NCBI GenBank assembly: GCA_963530615.1
Contig: CAUSDX010000001.1
Span: 169,296-233,295 of the forward strand
DNA length: 64,000 bases
Direction of reading: 5' to 3'
Source of the DNA: JABCPE02 sp963530615
Lineage (GTDB): Bacteria > Bacteroidota > Bacteroidia > Flavobacteriales > Weeksellaceae
Positions 44,522-53,275 of this stretch are shown here, piece by piece (the first letter of the stretch is position 1; each line of letters opens with the position of its first letter). The notes below the pieces were generated by a model that did not search any database, was not told the DNA's origin, and saw only the letters and a list, made by a program, of their open reading frames with translations. Position numbers and translations under genes: made by a program.

Positions 44522-44953
44522 TTACCTTTTACCTTGAAAAAAAGATTTCACCAAGTGAGAGCATTCTCTTTCTAAAATTCCTGTAATCAACTCTGTTTTG
44601 GGATGTAATTCTACATTTTTATTTATGAACCCTCTTTTTTCATCTCTCGCTCCTATCACTACTCGTGCTATTTGAGACCAATACAAAGCTCCAGCACACA
44701 TTACACATGGCTCCATAGTAACATACAAAGTACAATCTTTCAGATATTTCCCCCCTAAAAAATTAGCTCCTGCCGTAATGGCTTGCATTTCCGCATGGGC
44801 TGTAACATCATTTAATCTTTCGGTAAGATTATGTCCTTTGGCTATAATTTTATTATTCAAAACAATAACACATCCTATCGGAACTTCATTCTCATCTAAC
44901 GCAGAATGAGCTTCTTGTAAAGCCACTCTCATAAAATATTCGTGAGAAAACAT
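44522..44953 (-). CDS. tadA: tRNA-specific adenosine deaminase (TadA family)
   Basis: Deaminates the wobble adenosine of tRNA-Arg(ACG) to inosine. The 143-residue protein has the cytidine-deaminase zinc site: TAHAEMQAI (His and catalytic Glu) and MEPCVMCAGALYW (two Cys). ALQEAHSALDENEVPIGCVIV at the N-terminus and ARVVIGARDEKRGFI also fit. A few relatives act on free guanine, but the sequence fits TadA better. Convergent with pabC, 12 bp apart. Confidence 0.92.
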   Translation of the reverse strand: MFSHEYFMRVALQEAHSALDENEVPIGCVIVLNNKIIAKGHNLTERLNDVTAHAEMQAITAGANFLGGKYLKDCTLYVTMEPCVMCAGALYWSQIARVVIGARDEKRGFINKNVELHPKTELITGILERECSHLVKSFFQGKR

Positions 44954-45041
44954 TTCTTTTAACTTTTATATCTTTTTTAATTTCACCTAATTTTCATTTT
45001 TATCGGAAATCTAAATCTACCTCTTATAGATAATAGATTTT

Positions 45042-45434
45042 TTAGCCCAAATAACAACGGTTAGAAGTATCTACTTCCTCTGTTTTTCCATGGCGAGTAG
45101 GAACTCCTTTTTCATCAAGAGCTACCATTACTATTTTATCAATTGTAATAATAGTCTGACAAGTCATTGTATTTCTCACTTTACATCTCAATACCAAAGA
45201 TGTATTTCCAAATTTTACTGCTTCTATCCCAATTTCCACAATATCTCCCTTTTTAGCAGAACTCACAAAATCTATCTCAGACATAGATTTAGTAACTACT
45301 CTTGGGTTTTCCAATTGCATAATGGCATAAAGAGCGGCCTCCTCATCTATCCACTCTAATAATCTACCCCCAAATAAAGAATTGTTAGGATTCAAATCCT
45401 CTGGTTTTACCCATTTTCTCGTATTATATTTCAT
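45042..45434 (-). CDS. Acyl-CoA thioesterase (hotdog fold)
   Basis: The 130-residue protein fits the YciA/BFIT-type hotdog thioesterases: VKPEDLNPNNSLFGGRLLEWIDEEAALYA contains the Asn-x-x-x-Phe-Gly-Gly substrate loop and the catalytic acidic residue. SEIDFVSSAKKGDIVEIGIEAVKFGNTSLVLRC is the second half. It hydrolyses acyl-CoA esters of unknown chain length. Its start overlaps the end of coaE by 11 nt, linking it to coenzyme A synthesis in one operon. Confidence 0.88.
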   Translation of the reverse strand: MKYNTRKWVKPEDLNPNNSLFGGRLLEWIDEEAALYAIMQLENPRVVTKSMSEIDFVSSAKKGDIVEIGIEAVKFGNTSLVLRCKVRNTMTCQTIITIDKIVMVALDEKGVPTRHGKTEEVDTSNRCYLG

Positions 45435-46038
45435 GTTTATTTATTTTATTTAATTCAAGTAACATTCTCTCTACTTCCTTTCCTAAATTTTCTAAATCAG
45501 TATTATTTTCAATAATAAGATCCGCTCTTTTTCGTTTTTCCTTCTCTGGTATTTGTTTTTGAATAATATTTTCTATTTCTTGGTAAGTCTTTCCATCTCG
45601 CTCCATCGCTCTCTTTATTCTCAAACTTTCATCGGCAGTAACCAATATCGTTTTAAAACAATTTTTATCTAAATTTAATTCAAATAAAAGAGCAGTTTCC
45701 TTAAATATAAAATCTCCTTTTTGCTCCCTTACCCAAAATTCAAAATCAGATTTTACCGCAGGATGAATAATTTTATTCAATTCTAATAATAGTTTCTCAT
45801 TATTAAAAACCTTCTGAGCGACCCATTTTCTATTATATTTTCCATCTTGGTCGTAAGCCTTATCCCCTAAAAGCTGAATAATTCTTGTTTTCAAAAATGC
45901 ATTATTATTCACTATTTCTTTCGCCCTTATATCAGAATAATAAACAGAATACCCTTTGCTTTCTAATAACTTTGCCACCGTTGTTTTCCCCGAACCAATC
46001 CCTCCTGTCAGCCCTACTATTTTTATTTTTTCGGTCAT
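45424..46038 (-). CDS. coaE: Dephospho-CoA kinase
   Basis: Last step of coenzyme A synthesis: phosphorylates the 3'-hydroxyl of dephospho-CoA. The frame runs from 46089 but MTEKIKIVGLTGGIGSGKTT at 46038 is the true N-terminus: it starts 2 nt after the upstream stop and gives 204 residues. Walker A GGIGSGKT, VYYSDIRAKEIV, IIHPAVKSDFEFWV, KETALLFELNLD and RAMERDG (lid) are clear. It lies in an operon between the MBL hydrolase and the thioesterase genes. Confidence 0.95.
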   Translation of the reverse strand: MTEKIKIVGLTGGIGSGKTTVAKLLESKGYSVYYSDIRAKEIVNNNAFLKTRIIQLLGDKAYDQDGKYNRKWVAQKVFNNEKLLLELNKIIHPAVKSDFEFWVREQKGDFIFKETALLFELNLDKNCFKTILVTADESLRIKRAMERDGKTYQEIENIIQKQIPEKEKRKRADLIIENNTDLENLGKEVERMLLELNKINKHEI

Positions 46039-46039
46039 T

Positions 46040-46906
46040 CTAATATCCAAAAACTTCATCAAAACCAAACACCTCATCAAGGCGAACACCCTTTTCTGTC
46101 ATTTTCAGTGAAGCCAATTCATGCTGAGCATCATGTTCCAAAAAGAGCAAATAATTATTTTCTACACATTGTTTCAAAAATTTTTCCTTTTCCTCCATGG
46201 TAAGCAGCGGTCGGACATCATAACTCGGCACATAAACTAATGGAATATGCCCCACGGTAGGGATTAAATCTGCTGCAAAAACTATTATTTTATCTTGATA
46301 CTTCACTACTGGTAACATCTGTTTTTCCGTATGTCCATCTACAAAAATCACATCCATTTTAATATCAGGAGCAAAACTATAATTCCCATTTTTAGGCAAT
46401 GGCAAAAAATTCAACTGACCGCTTTCTTCCATTGGCAATATATTTTCTTTTAAAAAACTCGCTTTTTCTCTCGGATTAGGATTTATCGCCCACTGCCAAT
46501 GATTTTCATTTGTCCAATATTGAGCATTTTTAAATGTTGGCAGAAACCCCGTACGCTCATCATTCCATTCTATCGCTCCTCCACAATGGTCAAAATGCAA
46601 ATGTGTCAAAAAAACATCTGTAATATCATCTTTGACAAAGCCATATTTCGCCAAACTTTTCTCTAAAGAATCATCACCGAAGAGAGAATAATGTCCAAAA
46701 AACTTTTCATCTTGTTTATTCCCCAAACCACAATCTACTAAAATCAACTTTTTCCCATCTTCTATCAAAAGTGAACGCGTCCCTAAATCTACCAAATTTT
46801 TCTCATCGGCGGGATTGGTCTTTTGCCAAAGAGATTTCGGAACCACACCAAACATCGCTCCTCCATCTAGCTTAAACTTCCCACATTGTATAGGATATAA
46901 TTTCAT
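46040..46906 (-). CDS. MBL-fold metallo-hydrolase
   Basis: The 288-residue protein has the metallo-beta-lactamase site: LILVDCGLGNK, THLHFDHCGG (HxHxDH), VDGHTEKQMLPV with a metal His, AADLIPTVGHIP with the bridging Asp, and LEHDAQHEL with the last His. Such enzymes include lactonases and various hydrolases; the substrate here is unknown. It is 29 bp downstream of ruvB and 2 bp before coaE, so it may share a transcript with both. Confidence 0.88.
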   Translation of the reverse strand: MKLYPIQCGKFKLDGGAMFGVVPKSLWQKTNPADEKNLVDLGTRSLLIEDGKKLILVDCGLGNKQDEKFFGHYSLFGDDSLEKSLAKYGFVKDDITDVFLTHLHFDHCGGAIEWNDERTGFLPTFKNAQYWTNENHWQWAINPNPREKASFLKENILPMEESGQLNFLPLPKNGNYSFAPDIKMDVIFVDGHTEKQMLPVVKYQDKIIVFAADLIPTVGHIPLVYVPSYDVRPLLTMEEKEKFLKQCVENNYLLFLEHDAQHELASLKMTEKGVRLDEVFGFDEVFGY

Positions 46907-46935
46907 TTTCTCTATTTTTATGATTAAAATTTTAC

Positions 46936-47958
46936 TTAAAAAAGTTCATTTGGATTTTTAGGAAGAACAATATTCAAATGACGATAGGCTTTTTCCGTAA
47001 CTTCCCTCCCTCTCGGAGTTCTAATAATAAATCCTTCTTGAATAAGAAATGGCTCATAAACTTCCTCTAAAGTCTCTGGATTTTCTCCTATAGAAGTCGC
47101 CAAAGCGGAAATCCCAACTGCTCTTCCTTTAAAATTTTCTATCATCACTCTCATAATTTTATTATCCATTTCATCTAGTCCAAATTCATCTACATTAAGA
47201 GAATTTAATGCAAATTCCGTAATTTTAAGTTCTATTTTCCCATTACCTTTAATTTCTGCAAAATCTCTCACTCTACGAAGAAGAGCATTGGCAATTCTCG
47301 GCGTTCCTCTACTTCTTCTCGCTACTTCTATTGCTGCATCTTCATCAATTGGAACTCCAAAAACTCTTGCACTCCGCTGAATAATGGTAGAAAGTAACTC
47401 TATATTGTAATACTCTAATCTACACTGAATCCCAAATCTCGCCAACATCGGTTTAGTCAACATTCCACTTCTGGTTGTCGCTCCTATCAAAGTAAAAGGA
47501 TTAAGCCTTATCTGTACGGAACGAGCATTGGGACCAGTCTCCAACATTATATCAATCTTAAAATCTTCCATCGCAGAATAAAGATACTCCTCTACTATAG
47601 GTGATAAACGATGTATCTCATCAATAAAAAGTACATCATTTTCTTCTAAATTTGTCAAAAGTCCCGCCAAACTCGCTGGTTTATCCAATACAGGCCCTGA
47701 TGTTACTTTACAATTCACACCCAACTCATTAGCTACAATATGTGCTAAGGTAGTCTTCCCCAACCCTGGTGGCCCATGAAACAATGTATGGTCAAGTGAG
47801 GTTCCTCTATTTTTAGCCGCTGCTACAAAAACCTCCAAATTATCCATAGTCTTCCTCTGCCCTGCAAAATCATTAAAATTTTGCGGACGAATTTTCTCCT
47901 CCTGCATCAATTCATCATTAGTATAATTCTCCTTATCTGGATGTAAAAAATTTGACAT
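46936..47958 (-). CDS. ruvB: Holliday junction branch migration ATPase RuvB
   Basis: Hexameric AAA+ motor that, with RuvA, drives branch migration of recombination junctions. The 340 residues show IRPQNFNDFAGQ, HTLFHGPPGLGKTTLAHIVANE (Walker A), DVLFIDEIHRLSPIVEEYLY (Walker B), LIGATTRSGML, a SRGTPRIANALLRRVRDFA sensor region, and the winged-helix end EPFLIQEGFIIRTPRGR. Full length. It has its own promoter 26 nt upstream; ruvA is not adjacent. Confidence 0.97.
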   Translation of the reverse strand: MSNFLHPDKENYTNDELMQEEKIRPQNFNDFAGQRKTMDNLEVFVAAAKNRGTSLDHTLFHGPPGLGKTTLAHIVANELGVNCKVTSGPVLDKPASLAGLLTNLEENDVLFIDEIHRLSPIVEEYLYSAMEDFKIDIMLETGPNARSVQIRLNPFTLIGATTRSGMLTKPMLARFGIQCRLEYYNIELLSTIIQRSARVFGVPIDEDAAIEVARRSRGTPRIANALLRRVRDFAEIKGNGKIELKITEFALNSLNVDEFGLDEMDNKIMRVMIENFKGRAVGISALATSIGENPETLEEVYEPFLIQEGFIIRTPRGREVTEKAYRHLNIVLPKNPNELF

Positions 47959-47983
47959 TTCTTATTCTCTACTATTTAAACTT

Positions 47984-47991
47984 CAAAGATA
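47984..47991 (-). promoter_or_regulatory. Promoter -7 box of ruvB
   Basis: Minus-strand TATCTTTG, 25 nt before the ruvB start. Confidence 0.6.
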
Positions 47992-48179
47992 ATAATTTTT
48001 ATTTTCTTATAAAAATACAGACAAACAGAATATTTTTAAACAATGTTTAATTTTTATAATTATTTTTACATCTTTAATAATTCTACTTAAAAAACTGATT
48101 ACGAGCAATATAAATACAAACAATTACCTTTCACAATATTTCATCATCATTTTTGTTTAAATTTTATAAAAATTAAAAT

Positions 48180-48187
48180 TATATTTG
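48180..48187 (+). promoter_or_regulatory. Promoter -7 box of the fadL-like gene
   Basis: TATATTTG, 33 nt before the ATG at 48221. The rest of the ruvB-fadL gap is plain A+T-rich DNA with no gene visible. Confidence 0.5.
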
Positions 48188-48220
48188 CCCCCATATTTTA
48201 TAAAATTTAATTTTATCATA

Positions 48221-49456
48221 ATGAAAAAACTATTTATCTCTGCAACGCTGCTATCAGGAATTTTTTCTTATGCAGGGGGATTCAGAGTTTCCTTACAAGG
48301 AGTTAAACAACTCGCTATGGCACACACAAGTGCCCATACCGAAGATGCAAGTATTGCGTTTTTTAATCCCGCAGGGATGTCATTTATCCCTAATAAGTTA
48401 AGCATTGTAGCAGGAAGTTTTGCCGTATTAAGTAAAGTAGCCTACCAAAACCCTGATACTCGTGAATCTTATTCCACTAACAACCCTGTCGGAACCCCCA
48501 TATATGCTGCTATTGCTTATAAAATTACTGATAATTTTTCTATCGGAATAAATCTCACCACACCTTTCGGTAGTACAATTGAATGGCCTAAAAATTGGTC
48601 AGGAAACGAAATCGTAGATAAAATGCAACTTAAAAGCTTCTTTTTCCAACCAGCAGTTTCTGTAAAAATGGCAGATTGGATGTCTGTGGGAGTGAGCTAT
48701 ATTTATGCACGAGGCTCAGTAGATTGGGACAGAACATTGAATAAATTCGGAGGGACGATGAACATCAAAGACACCAAAGCTAAAGGACACGGCTTTGGAC
48801 TCGGTTTTTATTTTAGACCTAATGAGAATTTAGATATTAGCATTGCTTATCGCTCTCCAGTGGATATAAAAGCAAATAATGGAACTTTAACATTCAATAC
48901 TTCTCCTACTCTATTTTCATCAGTAGGACTTAATGCCAGTGGACAGGATAAATTTACTGCAACCCTTCCTTTGGTAGAAGAATATACTATTGGAGCAACT
49001 TACAAAATTACTCCTAAATGGTTAATTTCCGCTGATATGAACTATACTGGATGGTCTAAGTATGATGCTTTAACGCTAAAATTTGCTAATGCACAAGTAG
49101 GAAATCAAACTGATAGAAGAGTTTTAGTAAGTCCTAAAAACTTCAAAGACACATTCACTTTCCGAGTAGGAACACAATATCAATTTAATAATTTTATTGC
49201 AGGGCGTTTAGGATTTTACCACGACCAATCCCCTTACGGAGATGAAAACTTTATCCCCGAAACACCTTCATTTAACAACAATGTATTAACAGGCGGTATT
49301 GGGCTGAAATTTAATAATAAAATCACTTTAGATTTATCTGGAGCGTATGCCTTCATGCAAAGTAGAAATAGCTTCAATGACCATATAGGATTTTATGGAC
49401 AAGCGAAATCCAAAGCTGCATATTTTGGGTTAGGAATTTCTTATAATCCATTCTAA
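48221..49456 (+). CDS. OmpP1/FadL-family outer-membrane transport protein
   Basis: Outer-membrane beta-barrel that lets hydrophobic molecules such as long-chain fatty acids in. The frame opens at 48185, but MKKLFISATLLSGIFSYAGG at 48221 is a proper signal peptide. The mature start GGFRVSLQGVKQLAMAHTSAHTEDASIAFFNPAGMSF is the FadL hatch-domain pattern (usually NPAG). Many alternating beta strands follow, and the protein ends in the barrel-insertion signal, FGLGISYNPF. Length is 411 residues, normal. A GDSL lipoprotein gene follows 16 bp later, so the pair may act on lipids together. Confidence 0.92.
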   Translation: MKKLFISATLLSGIFSYAGGFRVSLQGVKQLAMAHTSAHTEDASIAFFNPAGMSFIPNKLSIVAGSFAVLSKVAYQNPDTRESYSTNNPVGTPIYAAIAYKITDNFSIGINLTTPFGSTIEWPKNWSGNEIVDKMQLKSFFFQPAVSVKMADWMSVGVSYIYARGSVDWDRTLNKFGGTMNIKDTKAKGHGFGLGFYFRPNENLDISIAYRSPVDIKANNGTLTFNTSPTLFSSVGLNASGQDKFTATLPLVEEYTIGATYKITPKWLISADMNYTGWSKYDALTLKFANAQVGNQTDRRVLVSPKNFKDTFTFRVGTQYQFNNFIAGRLGFYHDQSPYGDENFIPETPSFNNNVLTGGIGLKFNNKITLDLSGAYAFMQSRNSFNDHIGFYGQAKSKAAYFGLGISYNPF

Positions 49457-49472
49457 CTTTAATTATTTAACA

Positions 49473-50918
49473 ATGAAAAAAATCATTTTATCAATATTAT
49501 CTATAACCACACTTTTATCTGTTACAAGTTGTAACACCGATTTTGAAACCGATGTAGCAGACATCAAAACTACCAACGGAGATGCAGACTTCTCTACTTA
49601 TGTAGCTCTTGGAAACTCTCTTACTTCTGGGTATAGAGATGGGGCGTTATATCGTGATGGACAGATAGAATCTTACCCTAATATTATTGCACAACAAATG
49701 CAAAAAGCTGGGGGAGGAAGTTTCACCCAGCCTTTAACACCTGATAATATCGGGGGTTTTACCAATGTGCCAGGGGTTAGAGGAAAATTAACCCTTCAAG
49801 TGGTAAATGGAGCATTGTCCCCAGTACCTTCTACACCAACTGTAGTGTTAGATAAATTGACTGAAACATACAATAATATGGGAGTACCTGGTGCTAAATC
49901 TTTCCATTTAATTACACCTAATTATGGGAATCTTTCTGGAGTAAGTCAAGGCACAGCTAACCCTTATTTTGCAAGATTTGCCTCCTCACCTACTACCAGC
50001 GTATTACAAGATGCTATAGCTAAAAAACCAACCTTTTTCACTCTTTGGATAGGAAATAATGATATTCTATCTTACGCCTCTTCTGGCGGTATAGGAACTG
50101 ACCAAACAGGAAACATTAAACCTACCACCTATTCTTCTAACGATATCACAGACCCTAATGTTTTGGTAGCATCTATCAAAACTATACTTGATGGAATGAA
50201 ATCTATCGGAGCTAAAGGTGTGATTGCTAACATTCCTAATGTAACATCCATTCCTTTTTTTACTACGGTTCCAGCAAAACCTTTGACTTCACTTACAGAA
50301 GCTCAAATCAATGCATTAAATACCGCTTACAGCCAATATAATTCAGCATTATTAAAAGTAAAATCATTAGGATTAATCTCTGATTCTGAATATCAATCAA
50401 GATTAATTTCTTTCAGTGCCAATAAAGCAAACGGAGTCGTGATTATAGACAAAGATCTTACCGATTTATCTGCTCACAAAATTCCTTCTTATAGACAAAC
50501 AACCGATAAAGACTTTATTCTATTAACTTCTTTATCAACGATTAAAGCTGGAGGAGGAACTCAGACTCCACTCACTGATGCACAGGTATTAACAGAAAAA
50601 GAAGCAAAAAAAGTTCAAACCGCAACAAATACCTATAATACCCAAATTCAATCATTAGCAAATGCCTATAATTTAGCCTTTGTAGATGCAAACGCTAAAA
50701 TGATAGAATTGGGAAGAACTTCTGGAATCCAATATAACGGAGTTTCCTATACAGCTAATTTTATCACAGGTGGGGTATTCTCATTAGATGGTGTTCATAT
50801 GACAGGTAAGGGATATGCCATTATTGCTAATGAATTTATCAAAGCTATTAATTCTAAATATAATTCAACTCTACCACAAGTCAATCCTAATCATTATTCA
50901 GGAATAACTTTTCCATAA
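49473..50918 (+). CDS. SGNH/GDSL-family lipoprotein hydrolase
   Basis: The 481-residue protein has a lipoprotein signal, LLSVTSC with Cys near residue 20. SGNH blocks follow: YVALGNSLTSGYRDG (block I; the nucleophile is the Ser in GNSLTSG), TLWIGNNDIL (block III Asn) and a late LDGVHMTGKGYAIIANEF carrying the catalytic Asp-His pair. The middle, with KEAKKVQTATNTYNTQIQSL, is an insert. Likely an outer-membrane or surface esterase/lipase; substrate unknown. Its position behind a FadL-like channel suggests fatty-acid release and uptake, which is inference. Confidence 0.88.
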   Translation: MKKIILSILSITTLLSVTSCNTDFETDVADIKTTNGDADFSTYVALGNSLTSGYRDGALYRDGQIESYPNIIAQQMQKAGGGSFTQPLTPDNIGGFTNVPGVRGKLTLQVVNGALSPVPSTPTVVLDKLTETYNNMGVPGAKSFHLITPNYGNLSGVSQGTANPYFARFASSPTTSVLQDAIAKKPTFFTLWIGNNDILSYASSGGIGTDQTGNIKPTTYSSNDITDPNVLVASIKTILDGMKSIGAKGVIANIPNVTSIPFFTTVPAKPLTSLTEAQINALNTAYSQYNSALLKVKSLGLISDSEYQSRLISFSANKANGVVIIDKDLTDLSAHKIPSYRQTTDKDFILLTSLSTIKAGGGTQTPLTDAQVLTEKEAKKVQTATNTYNTQIQSLANAYNLAFVDANAKMIELGRTSGIQYNGVSYTANFITGGVFSLDGVHMTGKGYAIIANEFIKAINSKYNSTLPQVNPNHYSGITFP

Positions 50919-50935
50919 CTATTCTATATTTTTCA

Positions 50936-50967
50936 AACCACTTGATATTTTTTCAAGTGGTTTTTTG
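50936..50967 (+). terminator. Terminator after the GDSL gene
   Basis: AAACCACTTGA pairs with TCAAGTGGTTT around a short T-rich loop and ends in T6. Confidence 0.85.
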
Positions 50968-50975
50968 TAACTTTG
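50968..50975 (+). promoter_or_regulatory. Promoter -7 box of prs
   Basis: TAACTTTG abuts the preceding terminator. A TTG start at 50973 would fall inside it, so the ATG at 51009 is used. Confidence 0.6.
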
Positions 50976-51008
50976 CAAAATTTTAAGAAACTAATTATCA
51001 AAAATAAA

Positions 51009-51947
51009 ATGGCATCACAAGCAACCTATCTATTCAGCACAAGAACGAGTAAAAGTTTAGCTGAAAAAATCGCACAGCACTATGGACAAGAGCTAGGAAA
51101 AATTAATTTTCTAGAATTTAGCGATGGAGAGTTTGAACCTGTTCTTGACCAGTCAGTAAGAGGCGGAAGAGTATTCCTCATCGGTTCTACCTTTCCCCCA
51201 GCAGATAATTTGATGGAACTCTTACTAATGATTGATGCCGCTAAAAGAGCCTCCGCTAAAAATATTACCGTAGTTATTCCTTATTTCGGTTTAGCAAGAC
51301 AAGATAGAAAAGATAAACCTAGAGCTCCTATTGGGGCTAAACTAGTTGCTAATTTACTAACCGTTGCAGGAGCAACAAGAGTAATGACTATGGATTTACA
51401 TGCTGACCAAATTCAAGGTTTTTTTGAAATCCCTGTTGATCATCTTTATGCCTCTGCTATTTTTGTAAATTATATCAATTCCCTAAATCTAGATAACCTT
51501 ACCATCGCTTCCCCAGATATGGGAGGTGCAAAAAGAGCTAAAAATTATGCCAATCATTTAGGTGCAGAAATTACTATTTGCTATAAAGAGCGGAAAAAAG
51601 CCAACGAAGTAGCAGAAATGACTCTCATCGGTGAGGTAGAAGGAAGAAATGTAATTTTGGTAGATGATATGGTAGATACCGCAGGAACACTCTGCAAAGC
51701 TGCTGACCTAATCCTTGAAAAAGGAGCAAAAAGTGTAAGAGCAATAGCGACACATGGAGTACTTTCTGGGAAAGCCTACGAAAATATTAAAAATTCAAAA
51801 TTACAAGAGTTAATCATTACCGATTCAATTCCTTTGAAAAATAATTTGTCATCTAAAATAAAAGTGCTATCTTGCGCCCCATTATTTGCTGATGTAATGA
51901 AAATGGTTCATAACAAACAATCCATTAACAGTAAATTTATCATCTAA
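51009..51947 (+). CDS. prs: Ribose-phosphate pyrophosphokinase
   Basis: Makes PRPP from ribose-5-phosphate and ATP for nucleotides, histidine and tryptophan. The 312-residue protein from the ATG at 51009 has LGKINFLEFSDGEFEPVLDQSVRGG, YFGLARQDRKDKPRAPIGAKLVANLL, TMDLHADQIQGFF, SPDMGGAKRA and the PRPP-binding loop VILVDDMVDTAGTLCKAA. The catalytic flexible loop KERKKANEVAEM is present. rplY follows 33 bp later, the same order as in many bacteria. Confidence 0.97.
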   Translation: MASQATYLFSTRTSKSLAEKIAQHYGQELGKINFLEFSDGEFEPVLDQSVRGGRVFLIGSTFPPADNLMELLLMIDAAKRASAKNITVVIPYFGLARQDRKDKPRAPIGAKLVANLLTVAGATRVMTMDLHADQIQGFFEIPVDHLYASAIFVNYINSLNLDNLTIASPDMGGAKRAKNYANHLGAEITICYKERKKANEVAEMTLIGEVEGRNVILVDDMVDTAGTLCKAADLILEKGAKSVRAIATHGVLSGKAYENIKNSKLQELIITDSIPLKNNLSSKIKVLSCAPLFADVMKMVHNKQSINSKFII

Positions 51948-51980
51948 TTTTTAATAAAACAATTTAATTTTTTTAATATA

Positions 51981-52568
51981 ATGAAATCAATTACAATTCA
52001 AGGACAAAAAAGAGAAAGCGTAGGTAAAAAATCTACAAAGGCTTTACGCGATGCTGAATTAGTCCCTTGTGTTGTTTATGGAGGTAAAGAACCTTTACAT
52101 TTCTCTACTGAAGAGAAATCTTTCAAAAACTTGGTTTACACTCCTGATGCACACACGGTATCTATTGAAGTAAATGGGGAAACTATTCCAGCTGTACTAC
52201 AAGGCATTCAGTTCCATCCAGTTACTGATAGAATTCTACATGTAGATTTCTATCAATTAAGTGCTGATAAAGCTGTGGTAATGGAGGTTCCTGTAAAAAT
52301 TACAGGTCGTGCAAAAGGTGTTGTTGCAGGTGGTGTTCTTAGACAATCTTTCAGAAAGCTAAAATTAAAAGCTATTCCTGCAAATTTACCTGATGAAATC
52401 GTTGTAGATGTTACTCCGTTAAGAATAGGGAATAAAATCTATGTTGGAGATATCAAAAATGATGCTTACACATTCTTACATCCCGATAATGCAGTAATCG
52501 CTGCAGTGAAGATGTCAAGAAACGCAATGAAAAATGCAGGTGCAATGCAAGAAGATGATGAAGATTAA
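51981..52568 (+). CDS. rplY: Large-subunit ribosomal protein bL25 (Ctc type)
   Basis: Binds 5S rRNA on the 50S subunit. The 195-residue form includes the L25 domain (MKSITIQGQKRESVGKKSTKALRDAELVPCVVYGG, about 1-95) and a C-terminal Ctc beta domain (VVMEVPVKITGRAKGVVAGG). It ends in an acidic tail. The extended Ctc form is normal in Bacteroidota. It is probably co-transcribed with prs and closed by a terminator. Confidence 0.95.
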   Translation: MKSITIQGQKRESVGKKSTKALRDAELVPCVVYGGKEPLHFSTEEKSFKNLVYTPDAHTVSIEVNGETIPAVLQGIQFHPVTDRILHVDFYQLSADKAVVMEVPVKITGRAKGVVAGGVLRQSFRKLKLKAIPANLPDEIVVDVTPLRIGNKIYVGDIKNDAYTFLHPDNAVIAAVKMSRNAMKNAGAMQEDDED

Positions 52569-52591
52569 TTTTCGTCAAAATAAATATTATA

Positions 52592-52620
52592 GAACTATCC
52601 TTTTTAGGATAGTTTTTTTA
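52592..52620 (+). terminator. Terminator after rplY
   Basis: AACTATCCT and AGGATAGTT pair around a T-only loop and end in T7. Confidence 0.85.
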
Positions 52621-52649
52621 TTTTTATCTTCGTGTTTTAATAAAAAGTT

Positions 52650-53189
52650 ATGGATTTTTGGGATCTAATTTTAGATATAGATAAACATTTACAATATTTT
52701 ATTTCAGAGTATGATTATTGGGTTTATCTTATTTTATTTCTATTGATTTTCATCAAAACAGGAATTGGTTTTTTATCATTCATTCCTGGTGAAACTCTTT
52801 TAGTCGCGACAGGAATAATGACTTCCAACAAATATTTAGAACCACATTTTTGCTTAATTCTATTGAGTGTAGCTTCCATTTTAGGTAGCATTTTGAACTA
52901 TATTCTCGGTAAATATTTAGGAATGAAAATTCTCCATTTCAAATTTCGAAAACAAAATATTATCAAGGTTAAACATCTTGAAAAAACTCAAATTTTCTAC
53001 CAAAAACATGGTGCTAAAATTTTGATTTTAGTTCGCTTTATCCCAATGTTTCGCTCCCTTGCTCCATTTACTGCTGGTATGAGCCGAATGAATTTTACGA
53101 AGTTTCTCATTTACAGCACTATCGGAGGGTTTATTTGGATAACGACTTATCTCTATATAGGATATTTCTTTGGTAATGTTTTTTCGTAG
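52650..53189 (+). CDS. DedA-family membrane protein
   Basis: The 179-residue inner-membrane protein has the DedA/SNARE-associated core: FIPGETLLVATGIM, LGSILNYILGKYLG, YQKHGAKILILVRFIPMFRSLAPFTAGMSRM, and a final helix GGFIWITTYLYIGYFFG. The conserved Glu in PGE and the Arg in VRFIP and FRS are kept. DedA proteins are needed for lipid-carrier recycling or membrane energetics; some flip undecaprenyl phosphate. It is slightly shorter than usual (about 200-220) at the C-terminus. It is followed by fur with its own promoter. Confidence 0.9.
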   Translation: MDFWDLILDIDKHLQYFISEYDYWVYLILFLLIFIKTGIGFLSFIPGETLLVATGIMTSNKYLEPHFCLILLSVASILGSILNYILGKYLGMKILHFKFRKQNIIKVKHLEKTQIFYQKHGAKILILVRFIPMFRSLAPFTAGMSRMNFTKFLIYSTIGGFIWITTYLYIGYFFGNVFS

Positions 53190-53258
53190 ATACTCATAAA
53201 AATCACAAATCCTCTCTCTGAACTATCCCGCTAATAACAATAATTTATTTTTTTTCTT

Positions 53259-53266
53259 TAACTTTG
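53259..53266 (+). promoter_or_regulatory. Promoter -7 box of fur
   Basis: TAACTTTG. A TTG at 53264 lies inside the box, so the ATG at 53276, 9 nt later, is taken as the start. Confidence 0.55.
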
Positions 53267-53275
53267 TTGGCAATT

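Noticed and set aside
46039..46089. Longer coaE start
   Set aside because: It would overlap the MBL gene by 50 bp; MTEKIKIVGLTGGIGSGKTT is the natural start.
50973..51008. N-terminal extension of prs
   Set aside because: The TTG start lies in the promoter -7 box, and MASQATYLFSTRTSKSLAEK at 51009 is a normal prs start.
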